From: Caldithrix abyssi DSM 13497
GTDB taxonomy: Bacteria; Calditrichota; Calditrichia; Calditrichales; Calditrichaceae
Length of the DNA: 64,000 nt
Assembly (NCBI RefSeq): GCF_001886815.1
Contig: NZ_CP018099.1
Coordinates: 3,532,501 to 3,596,500, forward strand
Direction: 5' to 3'
Shown: piece after piece, positions 34,837-43,509 of the stretch
Numbering within the stretch: position 1 is the first letter of the stretch
Layout: every line of letters starts with the position of its first letter
Made by a program: the position numbers and the translations under genes
The notes under the pieces: generated by a model
Told to the model about the DNA's origin: nothing
Seen by the model: only the letters and a program-made list of their open reading frames with translations
The model's database searches: none

Positions 34837-35463
34837 TTAAACGATTTGAAAAAAGACCAAATTTTTACCGCCGGGCTTTTGCGCTTTGAAAAAAGCCAGC
34901 AACATTTTTTGTGTTTTTACCTGCTGCCCGTCGAATATTTCCACCGTAACCAGCTCTTCAGCCATGACGTATTGTCCGCTGCGTTCCGGAACAAAAACCT
35001 GATCAAAATCTTTAAATTCTAAAATCCGGTCATTGGTAAAATCTTCATCGTTATTGGCGTCAAAAACAAAAAAATCATTCCCCTGACCGTCTTCAAGCCA
35101 GCAAGCGGAAACAATATCGTCAAGCGGCGGAGGAGGATAGATTCTTTCTAAAAAATCAATGGTAGCCGGCAGGGCAGAACTTTTGACACTGGCTCTTAGC
35201 ACAGAATCTTCTTTAAAAAGTTTGCTTAGTTTTAAAAAATTTTGAATATGAAACTGGAAAAGCTTGCGCGTTGCATAATTCGCCGGATAAGCTGTAATCT
35301 TTTCCAAAAGTTTATTTTCTTTAACCGGGCGGGCAGGACTAAAAGAGGGCTCAATAATCTTTAAACTATCGGCATTGACAGGCTTAAGGCGAATGGTGAT
35401 CTCCGTATTTCCCGCCATGAGATAGCTCAGCCCCACGACAAAGCACAGGACGGATTTTAACAT
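34837..35463 (-). CDS. Exported protein of unknown function, probably upstream half of a split gene
   Basis: 208 residues from ATG 35463 behind a strong GGAGGAAGG site; signal peptide MLKSVLCFVVGLSYLMAG. An Asp/Asn-rich loop FVFDANNDEDFTNDRILEF resembles a calcium-binding or EF-like segment and is echoed by IDLNHDKRYNRKKDF in the next ORF, as if both belonged to one repeat-bearing protein. The ORF stops five bases before the next one starts, just after a TTTTTT run, where a shift of one base would fuse the two into about 430 residues. It lies 20 bp after dctM and is likely co-transcribed. Confidence 0.65.
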   Translation of the reverse strand: MLKSVLCFVVGLSYLMAGNTEITIRLKPVNADSLKIIEPSFSPARPVKENKLLEKITAYPANYATRKLFQFHIQNFLKLSKLFKEDSVLRASVKSSALPATIDFLERIYPPPPLDDIVSACWLEDGQGNDFFVFDANNDEDFTNDRILEFKDFDQVFVPERSGQYVMAEELVTVEIFDGQQVKTQKMLLAFFKAQKPGGKNLVFFQIV

Positions 35464-35483
35464 AATTCCTTCCTCCCTGTTAA

Positions 35484-36764
35484 TTACATTATCAAAGGCA
35501 AAATGCCGATGCTCAACGCCGGGATGTAAGTGATCAGCGCCAGGGCAATGAGCAGGATGATCAAAAAGGGCAAAGCCGCGCGATAGAGAAAGGTAATCGA
35601 TTTTTCAAAACGCAGAGAAGCAATAAACAGATTCATACCCACCGGCGGCGTGGAATATCCGATGCCCAGATTGGCCAGGAAGATAATGCCCAGGTGCACG
35701 GGATCGATGCCGAACGAGGCGGCAATGGGAATGATAATCGGCACAATTACCATGATGGCCGAAAAAATGTCCATCACGGCGCCGACAAGCAGCAAAAACA
35801 GGTTCAGAAAAAGGAGAAAAACAATCGGCGAATCAATAAACGTTTTCATGGCTTCCAGAATGCGCATGGGAATCTGGGCGTCGGTAAAGTAGTTGGCCAG
35901 GCCCAACGCGGCAGCCAAAATAACGATGATGCTGCCCACCATTTCCATGCTCTTGCGCACCACCACAGGCAGCCCCCTGCGCAGGGAAATATCGCGGTAG
36001 ATAAACACTTCGATGATGAACACGTAGATGGCGGTGACGGCCGCCGCTTCCGTGGCCGTAAACAGGCCGCCGTAAATGCCGCCGATGATAATAAACGGTA
36101 AAGGTATTTCCCAGGCCGATTCTTTTAGCGCCTGCCAGCGCTCCTGACGCGTGGACTTGCGAATTTTAAGTTCTTTGAGCTGTTTTCTGCGAAACAGAAT
36201 GATGTAAATACTGAGCATAACGATCATTAAAATGCTGGGAACAATGCCCGCCGCAAACAGCTGGTCAATGGGCGTCTGGGCAACCAGGCCGTACAGAATA
36301 ATGGGCAAACTGGGCGGCAGCAGCAGCCCCAGATTGCCGCTGGCCGTTAGTAAGCCCAGCGTAAATTTTTCGGGATATTTTTCCCTGAGCATGATGGGAT
36401 GCAGCAATCCGCCAAGCGCAATGATTGTAACGCCGGAAGCGCCGGTAAAAGCCGTAAACAGCGCCGATGAAACCAGGGCGACAATGGCCAGGCCCGCCGG
36501 CAGCCAGCCGATCAAGGCGCGAGAAAGGTTAACAAGACGGCGAGGCGTGTTGCTTTCGGCCAGCAGGTAACCGGCAAAGGTAAAAAGCGGAATAGCCAGA
36601 AAAATAGGCTGGCTGGTTAAACGGTACAATTCGATGATGATGGCCGAGCTGTCGATTTCAGCCAGGTGGAAAAGCAGCAGAGCAATGCCGGAAATAATTA
36701 CAAACAACGGCGTTCCGAACAGAGTCAGCAAAATCAACCCGACAATGATAAGAAGCGTGATCAT
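35484..36764 (-). CDS. dctM: TRAP transporter large permease DctM
   Basis: 426 residues with about twelve hydrophobic segments (LLIIVGLILLTLFGTPLFVI, LAIVALVSSALFTAFTGASG and others) and the DctM hallmarks ALFTAFTGASGVTIIALGGLL, GNLGLLLPPSLPIILYG and MNLFIASLRFEKS. It is the ion-coupled translocation subunit of a tripartite carboxylate-type transporter. It overlaps dctQ by 4 bp (ATGA). No DctP-type periplasmic binding protein is encoded next to the pair within this window, so the solute receptor must be elsewhere or replaced; substrate is unknown. Confidence 0.93.
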   Translation of the reverse strand: MITLLIIVGLILLTLFGTPLFVIISGIALLLFHLAEIDSSAIIIELYRLTSQPIFLAIPLFTFAGYLLAESNTPRRLVNLSRALIGWLPAGLAIVALVSSALFTAFTGASGVTIIALGGLLHPIMLREKYPEKFTLGLLTASGNLGLLLPPSLPIILYGLVAQTPIDQLFAAGIVPSILMIVMLSIYIILFRRKQLKELKIRKSTRQERWQALKESAWEIPLPFIIIGGIYGGLFTATEAAAVTAIYVFIIEVFIYRDISLRRGLPVVVRKSMEMVGSIIVILAAALGLANYFTDAQIPMRILEAMKTFIDSPIVFLLFLNLFLLLVGAVMDIFSAIMVIVPIIIPIAASFGIDPVHLGIIFLANLGIGYSTPPVGMNLFIASLRFEKSITFLYRAALPFLIILLIALALITYIPALSIGILPLIM

Positions 36765-37252
36765 TGTTCCGGCTCCTGCGGATCAATATACAGCGAAAGC
36801 AGATTAAAGAAAAAACGCAAGGCCATAAGCGCAAAACCAATGGGAATGATAGTTTGAAAGGGCCAGGCCGGAATATCGGAAAAGATGGTCGTGCCAAATT
36901 CCCTTTCATCCAGCACAAAGGTGAGAGACGCTCTGGTCAGCAGCGCGGTGATAAAAATGGCGAACAGGTAAACGATGGTTTTGGGTATCTTGCGCCAGCG
37001 GGCGGGCGTCAGGCGCGTTAGCAGGTCAATGTTGATGTGTTTGCCTTCGCGGGCGGCCAGGCTGGCGCCGATAAAGCTGACCCACAGCACCAGATTCCGC
37101 AAGAAAATATCGCCCCACAAAATGCCCACATTAAACACTTTGCGCAAAAAAATCTGTAACCCGGACATGAAGACCATGACCAGAACGATGAGTAGCAAAA
37201 ACACCAGTTCGATTTTTGCCAGAAATTGATCGACGCGTTTAATCCAGTTCAT
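36761..37252 (-). CDS. dctQ: TRAP transporter small permease DctQ
   Basis: 163 residues with four membrane helices (LVFLLLIVLVMVFMSGLQI, LVLWVSFIGASLAA, TIVYLFAIFITALLT, FQTIIPIGFALMALRFFFNL) and the DctQ pattern RNLVLWVSFIGASLAAREGKHINIDLL. It partners DctM, with which it overlaps 4 bp. It is the first gene of the operon; its upstream 580 bp contains only repeats (37349-37454 and 37560-37676). Confidence 0.92.
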   Translation of the reverse strand: MNWIKRVDQFLAKIELVFLLLIVLVMVFMSGLQIFLRKVFNVGILWGDIFLRNLVLWVSFIGASLAAREGKHINIDLLTRLTPARWRKIPKTIVYLFAIFITALLTRASLTFVLDEREFGTTIFSDIPAWPFQTIIPIGFALMALRFFFNLLSLYIDPQEPEQ

Positions 37253-37348
37253 CGCCCAACTCTTTTCATAAAGACGCTAAAACATAGGCAATAAAAAAAC
37301 ATCACGCAAGAGGGATTGGCGCTTCGGCAAAATTTAGTTGAATAGTTT

Positions 37349-37454
37349 AACAGTTGAATGGTTGAATGGTTGCCGGTCTGTCATTCTGAACGGAGCGCCA
37401 GCTTCAGTCTCGAGAAATCGGGACGGAGTGAAGAATCTAAACAGTTGAATGGTT
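37349..37454. repeat. Short interspersed element between 15-bp direct repeats
   Basis: AACAGTTGAATGGTT occurs at 37349-37363 and 37440-37454. Between them is a 76-bp segment with CATTCTGAACGGAGCG near one end and GAGTGAAGAATCT at the other; ATTCT and AGAAT can pair. Elements of this look are common in environmental genomes. Confidence 0.6.
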
Positions 37455-37559
37455 AAATAGAAATTGGCGATGTTGGCGCCCAGTACACCGTCGGAGAAAA
37501 TTCTCACCAGCAAATCTTCCCCCTATCCCAGACTTTTATTTTGAAGGGTTGAGGGCAAT

Positions 37560-37676
37560 TGAAACTATTTTTAATTTTTAACATTCTTTGCGCCCTTTGC
37601 GACTTCTCTGCGCTCTTAGCGGTTGTTTAAATCCCCGCGGAAATGTTTTGGTTGCGGCTGTGCTGCCTTGAAATGC
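37560..37676 (-). repeat. Dispersed stop-anchored repeat, copy 2 (partial)
   Basis: Contains CTTTGCGCCCTTTGCGACTT and, at 37648-37669, TTGGTTGCGGCTGTGCTGCC, the latter identical to the repeat at the secA stop. Unlike the others it is not next to a recognised stop codon. Confidence 0.65.
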
Positions 37677-37836
37677 TGTGATTTATGATCCCTATAATTC
37701 GTTTCTGGCGGGGCGTATTAACAGAATCACTAAAAAATCTGCGCCCTTCCCGATCGTGCAAACGGTTAAACCCATATCGAAAGGGAATTTTTTAGCCAAA
37801 TTTTTGTTTTACTATCAAAAAAAATGGATTCAAACG

Positions 37837-38307
37837 ATGGGTGGAAAAATCCAAAATAAGCTTTATCTCCTGTTTGCCTTTCTGGCGCTGTTGGTGGCGC
37901 TGCCCACATTGATCTCTCAGTATTTTGTTTATGACAATTACACACAAAAGAAGGCCTGGCCCATTATTGACGCTCAGGTTATTAAAACGCGCATTGTGGG
38001 TAAACGGGCAATTTTACCGGAAATTACTTACCAGTACCAGGTTAACGGAAAAACCTACACCGGCAAAAGCGACCTGCAAACTCCGCCGTTTGGTTTGCGT
38101 AATAAACGCGATATCACCGCGCGCGCCATTTTACGAGAGCATCCGGTGGGCAGCACGCTTAAGATTGCCTACCAGCCGCAAAATCCCGCTATTTCTACAA
38201 CGGGCCTGCATCTGCCCTGGAATTTTTACATGAAAATCAGTTTTGCCCTCACACTGGTTATAGTGGCCCTCTATTTGCTGCTTCAATATTTCAGGAAAGC
38301 CGTGTAA
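37837..38307 (+). CDS. DUF3592 membrane protein
   Basis: About 156 residues if started at ATG 37837 (MGGKIQNKLYLLFAF); the frame is open further upstream to GTG 37678, but that part overlaps the repeat and has no protein-like character. Two membrane helices (LYLLFAFLALLVALPTLIS and ISFALTLVIVALYLLLQY) flank an extracytoplasmic beta-rich domain with PEITYQYQVNGKTYTGKSDL and HPVGSTLKIAYQPQNPAIS, the DUF3592 pattern. Function unknown. The start is weakly supported because no good ribosome site is visible. Confidence 0.7.
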   Translation: MGGKIQNKLYLLFAFLALLVALPTLISQYFVYDNYTQKKAWPIIDAQVIKTRIVGKRAILPEITYQYQVNGKTYTGKSDLQTPPFGLRNKRDITARAILREHPVGSTLKIAYQPQNPAISTTGLHLPWNFYMKISFALTLVIVALYLLLQYFRKAV

Positions 38308-38562
38308 AATTCTTTGATTGTGTGCGCTGCATTTTGTAAAATAACCTTTTAATTAAACAAAGAACTAAAATCATTGGAGAGCATAGAATAAATCGGGCTG
38401 GCAATTCATTGCGAGTTTTTAAAGGAAAAAGAAACGATGCTCCGAGGCAGGCACTAATAAAATCTCAGGCATACAAAGTAAAGCCGTACCCTGCGGTTTT
38501 TTCGGGGCGGCCGGCATACAAATAAATAAACACATCAAAAATTAGAAAGTTGAGTGTAATCA

Positions 38563-41550
38563 ATGGGATTACGTGAAGAGTTATTAAGACATCTGGGATT
38601 AAACACCTTTGTGGTGGTCGATCTGGAAACCACGGGCTTAAATCCGGAAATGGATCGCATCATTGAGATCGGCGCCATTCGCTTTGTGGATGGGAAAGAG
38701 GATGCCGTTTTTGAAGAGCTGATCGATCCGGGCATTCCCATTCCGCCGTTCATCACCAGCTTAACCGGTATTCGCAACGAAGACGTAAAAGGCAAGCCCT
38801 CCATCGAAGAGATTTTTCCGCGCCTGTTGCAGTTCATGGGCGATGTGGCCATGGTCGGTCAGCAGGTTAATTTTGACGCGGCCTTTCTTGAATACCAGTT
38901 CCGCAAGCAAAAAAACGATTTCGAACGCTGGGAAGACACCCAACAACGTTTTAAATATTTAAACAATTTGCGCGTGGATACGCTCTTTTTAGCGCGTATT
39001 TTCATGCCTTTTTTAAACAGCTTTAAGCTGGCTTCGCTGGCCAGCGAATTTGATTATGATCTGGATCGCGCCCACCGGGCGGTGGATGATGCGCGCGCCA
39101 CGGGACATGTCTTTTTAGAGCTGATCGATCGGGCGCTGGCCGCTGAAAATCATGTTTTGAGCAACATCATCAATCTGCTCTACCCTACTTCGCGCCGCGC
39201 CAAGCAGTTTTTTATTCCGGTGTTGAAATTCAAACAGATGAAAAATATTTCGGCCACCGGCAAAGCCCTGGTGGACGACGCCTATTACGCGCAGGACTAT
39301 TACAACGTAATCGGCGAAAAAGATTACCGTTTTCCGCAGGCCACGGAAGAATTTCCGGAGCTGGAACCCATCGATCCGGATATTGTAGATCGCTATTTCG
39401 GCGAAAAAGGACATCTTTCCAGAGCCATCCCCAACTACGAATTGCGACCGCCGCAAATTGAAATGGCCCGGAATGTGCTGCGGGGCCTTAATGAGCGCTC
39501 CTATGTCGTTGCCGAAGCGGGAACCGGAACCGGCAAATCCATGGCCTACCTGGTTCCGGCCATCGAGTGGGCGGTCAAAAACAGACACGCCGGCCAGCGC
39601 GTGGTGGTTTCGACCAATACCAAAAATTTGCAGGAACAATTGTTCTTCAAAGACCTGCCCACGCTCTACGCCACGGTGGAGAACAAGTTTAAGGCCGTTT
39701 TGCTTAAAGGACGTTACAACTACCTCTGTCTGGAAAAATGGCACACGGTTTTGACGGATATGAATCAACGCATCTCCCGCGATGAACGTACGCGGTTGTT
39801 GCCGCTGGTTTACTGGGTGGAACAAACGCGCACCGGCGACATCATGGAGAACGCTGGTTTTCAGCTGGAACGTAATATCGGGCTGTGGGAAAAACTGACG
39901 GCCGAACCTTCGTACTGCCCGGGCAAGGCCTGTAAATATTACGACGACTGCTTTTTGATGAAGGCCCGGGAACACGCCAGGCGGGCGGATGTGGTGGTGG
40001 TAAACCACGCCCTGTTGTTTGCCGATCTGGCTGCCGGACGCTCCACCCTGGGCGATTACGAAGTGCTGGTGCTGGACGAAGCTCACAACCTGGAAAAGAC
40101 GGCGGCCGAATATCTGGGCGTGCGCGTCAATTACTGGGCCTTCCGCAACCTTTACCATCGCATTTACGACGATGAACCGAACAAATCGGGCACCATCGTA
40201 CAAATCGAATATCGCCTGAGCACCAGCCGCAACATGCCTCAGGAGAAAAAAGACCGAATCTCCCGGCTGACCCAGAAGGTAAAGTTCAGTTCGCTCAACC
40301 TCAAAGAAAAAACGCAGATTTTTTACAACGAATTCAGCCGCATGTTGCGCGACCAATACGGCAGCCGCGAAGATCCCGGCGCCGAAGAAACGCGCATCCG
40401 CTACCACAAAGGGTTTAAATACTTTCGCCTGTTAGAGGATGAAATCGACCAGCTGCGTAAGGCCCTGGGGCGCTTCATTAACGATTTAAATCAATTAATT
40501 GACAAATTAAATGATCTGGATTTTGACTCGTTTAAATTTCAGGCTCAGCTCACGCGCGAAGTCATTTCCAGTTACGATCGGGCTAAAGAACTTTTAGAGG
40601 GCTTTAATTTTTGCCTGAAGGGCGATGAGTTGAACTATGTTTACTGGCTTGATCTGCCGCGCAACCAACGCAGCAACGACGTGGCTTTGCATGCCGTTCC
40701 GCTTAACATCGATGAACTGCTCAACAAAATGCTCTATCCGCAGGTGGAAACGGCCATCTTTACATCGGCCACGCTTTCCATCAACAAGTCTTTCGACTAT
40801 TTCCACTCGCGCTTGGGGTTAAAAGATATTAAAGATCGGCCGGTCATTTCCGCCGCTTTCGATTCGCCGTTTGACTACGAAACGCAACTGCTGTTAGCCG
40901 TTACCGATTTTCTACCCGATCCGCGTTCGGCGGACTTCCCCGCTGCCGTCAAGGAGCTGGTCATTCGCCTGCACAAAGAACATCGCCGCGGCCTGTTGAT
41001 TTTGCTGACCAACTACAGCATGTTAAATCAAATGTACGACTGGCTCAAGCCCCATTTTGACGGCGAACATGTGCTGCTGTTGGCGCAGGGCAAAAGCGGA
41101 AGCCGCACCAACATTTTAAATCAGTTTAAAGAAAACCGCGCTTCCATTTTACTGGGCACCGACAGCTTTTGGGAAGGGATTGACGTGCCGGGCGACGCGC
41201 TGGAGTTGTTATTCATCCCCAAATTGCCCTTTGATGTGCCCAGCGAGCCGGTGATTGCCGCGCGCATGGAAGCCATCAAACGCCGCGGCGGCAATCCTTT
41301 TATGGAATACTCCCTGCCAGAGGCCATTATTAAATTCCGGCAGGGCTTTGGCCGATTGATTCGCCACAAAAAAGACTTTGGCGCGGTAATTATCGGCGAT
41401 AATCGCGTCAGCCGCATGCGTTACGGGAAACATTTTTTGAACAGCATTTCCGGACGTAAGGAAATTGTTTTTGACGAAGAATCCTTTTTTGAACTATTGC
41501 ATGAATGGTTTAAAAATCGACCGCAGGAGAATGGAAACGATGCACAATAA
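38563..41550 (+). CDS. dinG: DnaQ-type exonuclease fused to DinG-like helicase
   Basis: 995 residues. The N-terminus is a DEDD 3'-5' exonuclease (VVDLETTG with D20 and E22, then GQQVNFDAAFLEYQF and HRAVDDARATGHVFLEL). It is followed by an XPD/DinG-type superfamily 2 helicase: Walker A GTGTGKS (about 320-326), four iron-sulfur cysteines C389, C452, C457, C463, DEAH box at 505, and the C-terminal motifs GTDSFWEGIDVPGDALELL and QGFGRLIRHKKDFGAV. The combination is that of Gram-positive DinG and acts on DNA repair intermediates. Here all four cluster cysteines are present, so an iron-sulfur cluster is expected, whereas many exonuclease-fused DinG proteins lack it. The 3' end overlaps hutH by 11 bp. 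Confidence 0.92.
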   Translation: MGLREELLRHLGLNTFVVVDLETTGLNPEMDRIIEIGAIRFVDGKEDAVFEELIDPGIPIPPFITSLTGIRNEDVKGKPSIEEIFPRLLQFMGDVAMVGQQVNFDAAFLEYQFRKQKNDFERWEDTQQRFKYLNNLRVDTLFLARIFMPFLNSFKLASLASEFDYDLDRAHRAVDDARATGHVFLELIDRALAAENHVLSNIINLLYPTSRRAKQFFIPVLKFKQMKNISATGKALVDDAYYAQDYYNVIGEKDYRFPQATEEFPELEPIDPDIVDRYFGEKGHLSRAIPNYELRPPQIEMARNVLRGLNERSYVVAEAGTGTGKSMAYLVPAIEWAVKNRHAGQRVVVSTNTKNLQEQLFFKDLPTLYATVENKFKAVLLKGRYNYLCLEKWHTVLTDMNQRISRDERTRLLPLVYWVEQTRTGDIMENAGFQLERNIGLWEKLTAEPSYCPGKACKYYDDCFLMKAREHARRADVVVVNHALLFADLAAGRSTLGDYEVLVLDEAHNLEKTAAEYLGVRVNYWAFRNLYHRIYDDEPNKSGTIVQIEYRLSTSRNMPQEKKDRISRLTQKVKFSSLNLKEKTQIFYNEFSRMLRDQYGSREDPGAEETRIRYHKGFKYFRLLEDEIDQLRKALGRFINDLNQLIDKLNDLDFDSFKFQAQLTREVISSYDRAKELLEGFNFCLKGDELNYVYWLDLPRNQRSNDVALHAVPLNIDELLNKMLYPQVETAIFTSATLSINKSFDYFHSRLGLKDIKDRPVISAAFDSPFDYETQLLLAVTDFLPDPRSADFPAAVKELVIRLHKEHRRGLLILLTNYSMLNQMYDWLKPHFDGEHVLLLAQGKSGSRTNILNQFKENRASILLGTDSFWEGIDVPGDALELLFIPKLPFDVPSEPVIAARMEAIKRRGGNPFMEYSLPEAIIKFRQGFGRLIRHKKDFGAVIIGDNRVSRMRYGKHFLNSISGRKEIVFDEESFFELLHEWFKNRPQENGNDAQ

Positions 41551-43078
41551 AAAACTGATCATTGGCCGGCAGGATTTAACGCTGGACGATGTCCAATTTT
41601 TTCTGACAGAAAATCCGTCCATTGCGCTGGATGAAGAGGTCAAAACATCCATCAACGCCGGCCATAACGTTATTAAAGAAATCGTAGAAAAGGACCGCGT
41701 TGTTTACGGCGTAACCACCGGCTTTGGCAAATTCGCCGACGTGCGCATCGATGGGCAGCAAACCCGGGAACTGCAGCGCCGTTTGATTTTAAGCCATGCC
41801 GCCGGAACGGGCGACCCCATGCCGGCGGAAATAGTGCGTCTGATGATGTTGTTTAAGATCAAGAACCTCTCGCAGGGATTTAGCGGCGTGCGTGTGCAGG
41901 TGGTGGAGCAACTGGTCAACATGTTAAATGAAAACATCATTCCGGTGGTGCCGCAAAAAGGTTCGGTGGGCGCCAGCGGAGATCTGGCCCCTCTGGCGCA
42001 CATGGCCCTGGTAATGATTGGCGAAGGCGAGGCGTTTTATCAGGGAAAACGCCTGACCGGCGCGCAGGCTCTGCAAAAAGCCGGATTAAAGCCCCTGCAG
42101 CTGGAAGCCAAAGAAGGGCTGGCCATTTTAAACGGCACGCAGGCCATTCAAGCCTGCGGCGTGTTCAGCCTGCTTCAGGCCAGGGAATTGGTTAAAACAG
42201 CGGATGTCATTGCGGCCATGAGTCTGGAAGGTTTGCTGGGCACGCTAACCGCTTTTGACGAACGCATTCAAAAGGCGCGCCGACATCCCGGGCAACTACA
42301 CGTGGCCCGCAATTTCCGCAGCATTCTGGCCGATTCGCCCATCGTGGAATCGCACAAACAATCGGACCACCGCGTGCAAGATGCTTACAGCCTGCGCTGC
42401 ATTCCCCAGGTGCACGGCGCCATCCGCGACGGGCTGGATTACGTCACCGGCGTTTTTGAACGGGAGATCAACGGCGTCACAGACAATCCGCTGGTCTTTG
42501 CAGAAAGCGGCGAGGTTTTGTCCGGCGGTAATTTCCACGGCGAACCGGTGGCGCTGGCCGCCGACTACCTTGGTATTTTGATGGCCGAACTGGCTAACAT
42601 TTCCGAGCGACGCATCGAACACATGATGGATCCTACCATGAGCGAAATGGCCGGATTTTTAACCGAAGAGGGCGGTTTAAATTCCGGTTTTATGATCGCC
42701 CAGGTTACGGCCGCCGCCCTTGTTTCGGAAAACAAAGTGCTGGCTCATCCGGCCAGCGTCGATTCAATCCCTACTTCGGCCAACAAAGAAGACCATGTGA
42801 GTATGGGCGCGCACGCCGCCCGCAAGGCGCTGCAAATTATTGAAAACACACAAACCGTGCTGGCCATTGAATTAATGTGCGCCTGTCAGGGGCTGGACTT
42901 GCGCAAGCCTGTTTTACCTTCTAAGGCGACGATGGCTGTTTTGCAGGCCTTTCGCCAGCAGGTTCCTTTCTGGGATAAAGACCGCGTCATGTATCCGGAC
43001 ATTGAAAAGGCCCGGCAGTTTGTGGTGGCCGCCCGACCCCTCAAAATTGTGGAACAAATGGGCATAGAGCTGCAATAG
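41540..43078 (+). CDS. hutH: Histidine ammonia-lyase
   Basis: 512 residues from ATG 41540, chosen because AGGAGA (41525-41530) lies at the right distance; earlier in-frame starts run into dinG. It deaminates histidine to urocanate. The Ala-Ser-Gly triad that forms the MIO cofactor is at 145-147 (GSVGASGDLAPLAHM); VTTGFG, LSHAAGTG, NGTQAIQACG and NPLVFAESGEVLSGGNFHGEP are typical HutH blocks. SHAAG favours histidine over phenylalanine or tyrosine lyases. No other hut gene is in the window, and it overlaps a repair helicase gene, an unusual pairing. Confidence 0.93.
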   Translation: MHNKKLIIGRQDLTLDDVQFFLTENPSIALDEEVKTSINAGHNVIKEIVEKDRVVYGVTTGFGKFADVRIDGQQTRELQRRLILSHAAGTGDPMPAEIVRLMMLFKIKNLSQGFSGVRVQVVEQLVNMLNENIIPVVPQKGSVGASGDLAPLAHMALVMIGEGEAFYQGKRLTGAQALQKAGLKPLQLEAKEGLAILNGTQAIQACGVFSLLQARELVKTADVIAAMSLEGLLGTLTAFDERIQKARRHPGQLHVARNFRSILADSPIVESHKQSDHRVQDAYSLRCIPQVHGAIRDGLDYVTGVFEREINGVTDNPLVFAESGEVLSGGNFHGEPVALAADYLGILMAELANISERRIEHMMDPTMSEMAGFLTEEGGLNSGFMIAQVTAAALVSENKVLAHPASVDSIPTSANKEDHVSMGAHAARKALQIIENTQTVLAIELMCACQGLDLRKPVLPSKATMAVLQAFRQQVPFWDKDRVMYPDIEKARQFVVAARPLKIVEQMGIELQ

Positions 43079-43104
43079 CTCAACGGTTTAACAGGAAAAC
43101 AGAT

Positions 43105-43509
43105 ATGGCAAAAATCATTTTAACGCTGCAGGAAATATGCGATCTTATTGAGGCCAATATTCCCAAACATGATGCCATTAAAGAGGTATCGGTTTCTCCC
43201 TCCGGAAAGCAGATCGCGCTTTCTGTGAAAACGACCTATTTCCCAACCGTTAAGTTGAACATTTCGTACATTACCTACCAGGCCGGCCAGCTGCATTTCC
43301 GCATTGAAGGCAGCCGCTTAATTACTAAACTACTCGATTGGTTTCAGGGCACGCCAAAGCCCTGGCTGAACATTAATGGCGCGGAATTGTTTATCCAGGC
43401 GAATGGGCTGCTGCAAAAAAAGGCGCCCGGTATGCAGATTATGTCTGTCGCGCAACAGGAGGACGGCAGCTTCCACATCGATATAGATCTGGAAAATAAG
43501 CGCTTTTAA
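43105..43509 (+). CDS. Conserved-looking hypothetical protein
   Basis: 134 residues starting 26 bp after hutH and probably co-transcribed with it. The N-terminus LTLQEICDLIEANIPKHDAI looks like a short helical motif; the rest is alternating beta-strand (QIALSVKTTYFPTVKLNISYI, LHFRIEGSRLITKLLDWF). No signal peptide, cysteine or catalytic pattern is visible. The last four bases overlap the convergent gene. I do not recognise the family. Confidence 0.65.
   Translation: MAKIILTLQEICDLIEANIPKHDAIKEVSVSPSGKQIALSVKTTYFPTVKLNISYITYQAGQLHFRIEGSRLITKLLDWFQGTPKPWLNINGAELFIQANGLLQKKAPGMQIMSVAQQEDGSFHIDIDLENKRF

Noticed and set aside
37678-37836. Upstream extension of the DUF3592 frame from a GTG
   Set aside because: The extension overlaps the tail of a repeat and has no membrane or family character; the later ATG gives a normal DUF3592 protein.
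39115-40407. 430-codon minus-strand frame opposite dinG
   Set aside because: Shadow of a GC-biased real gene; the predicted sequence resembles no protein and has no ribosome site.
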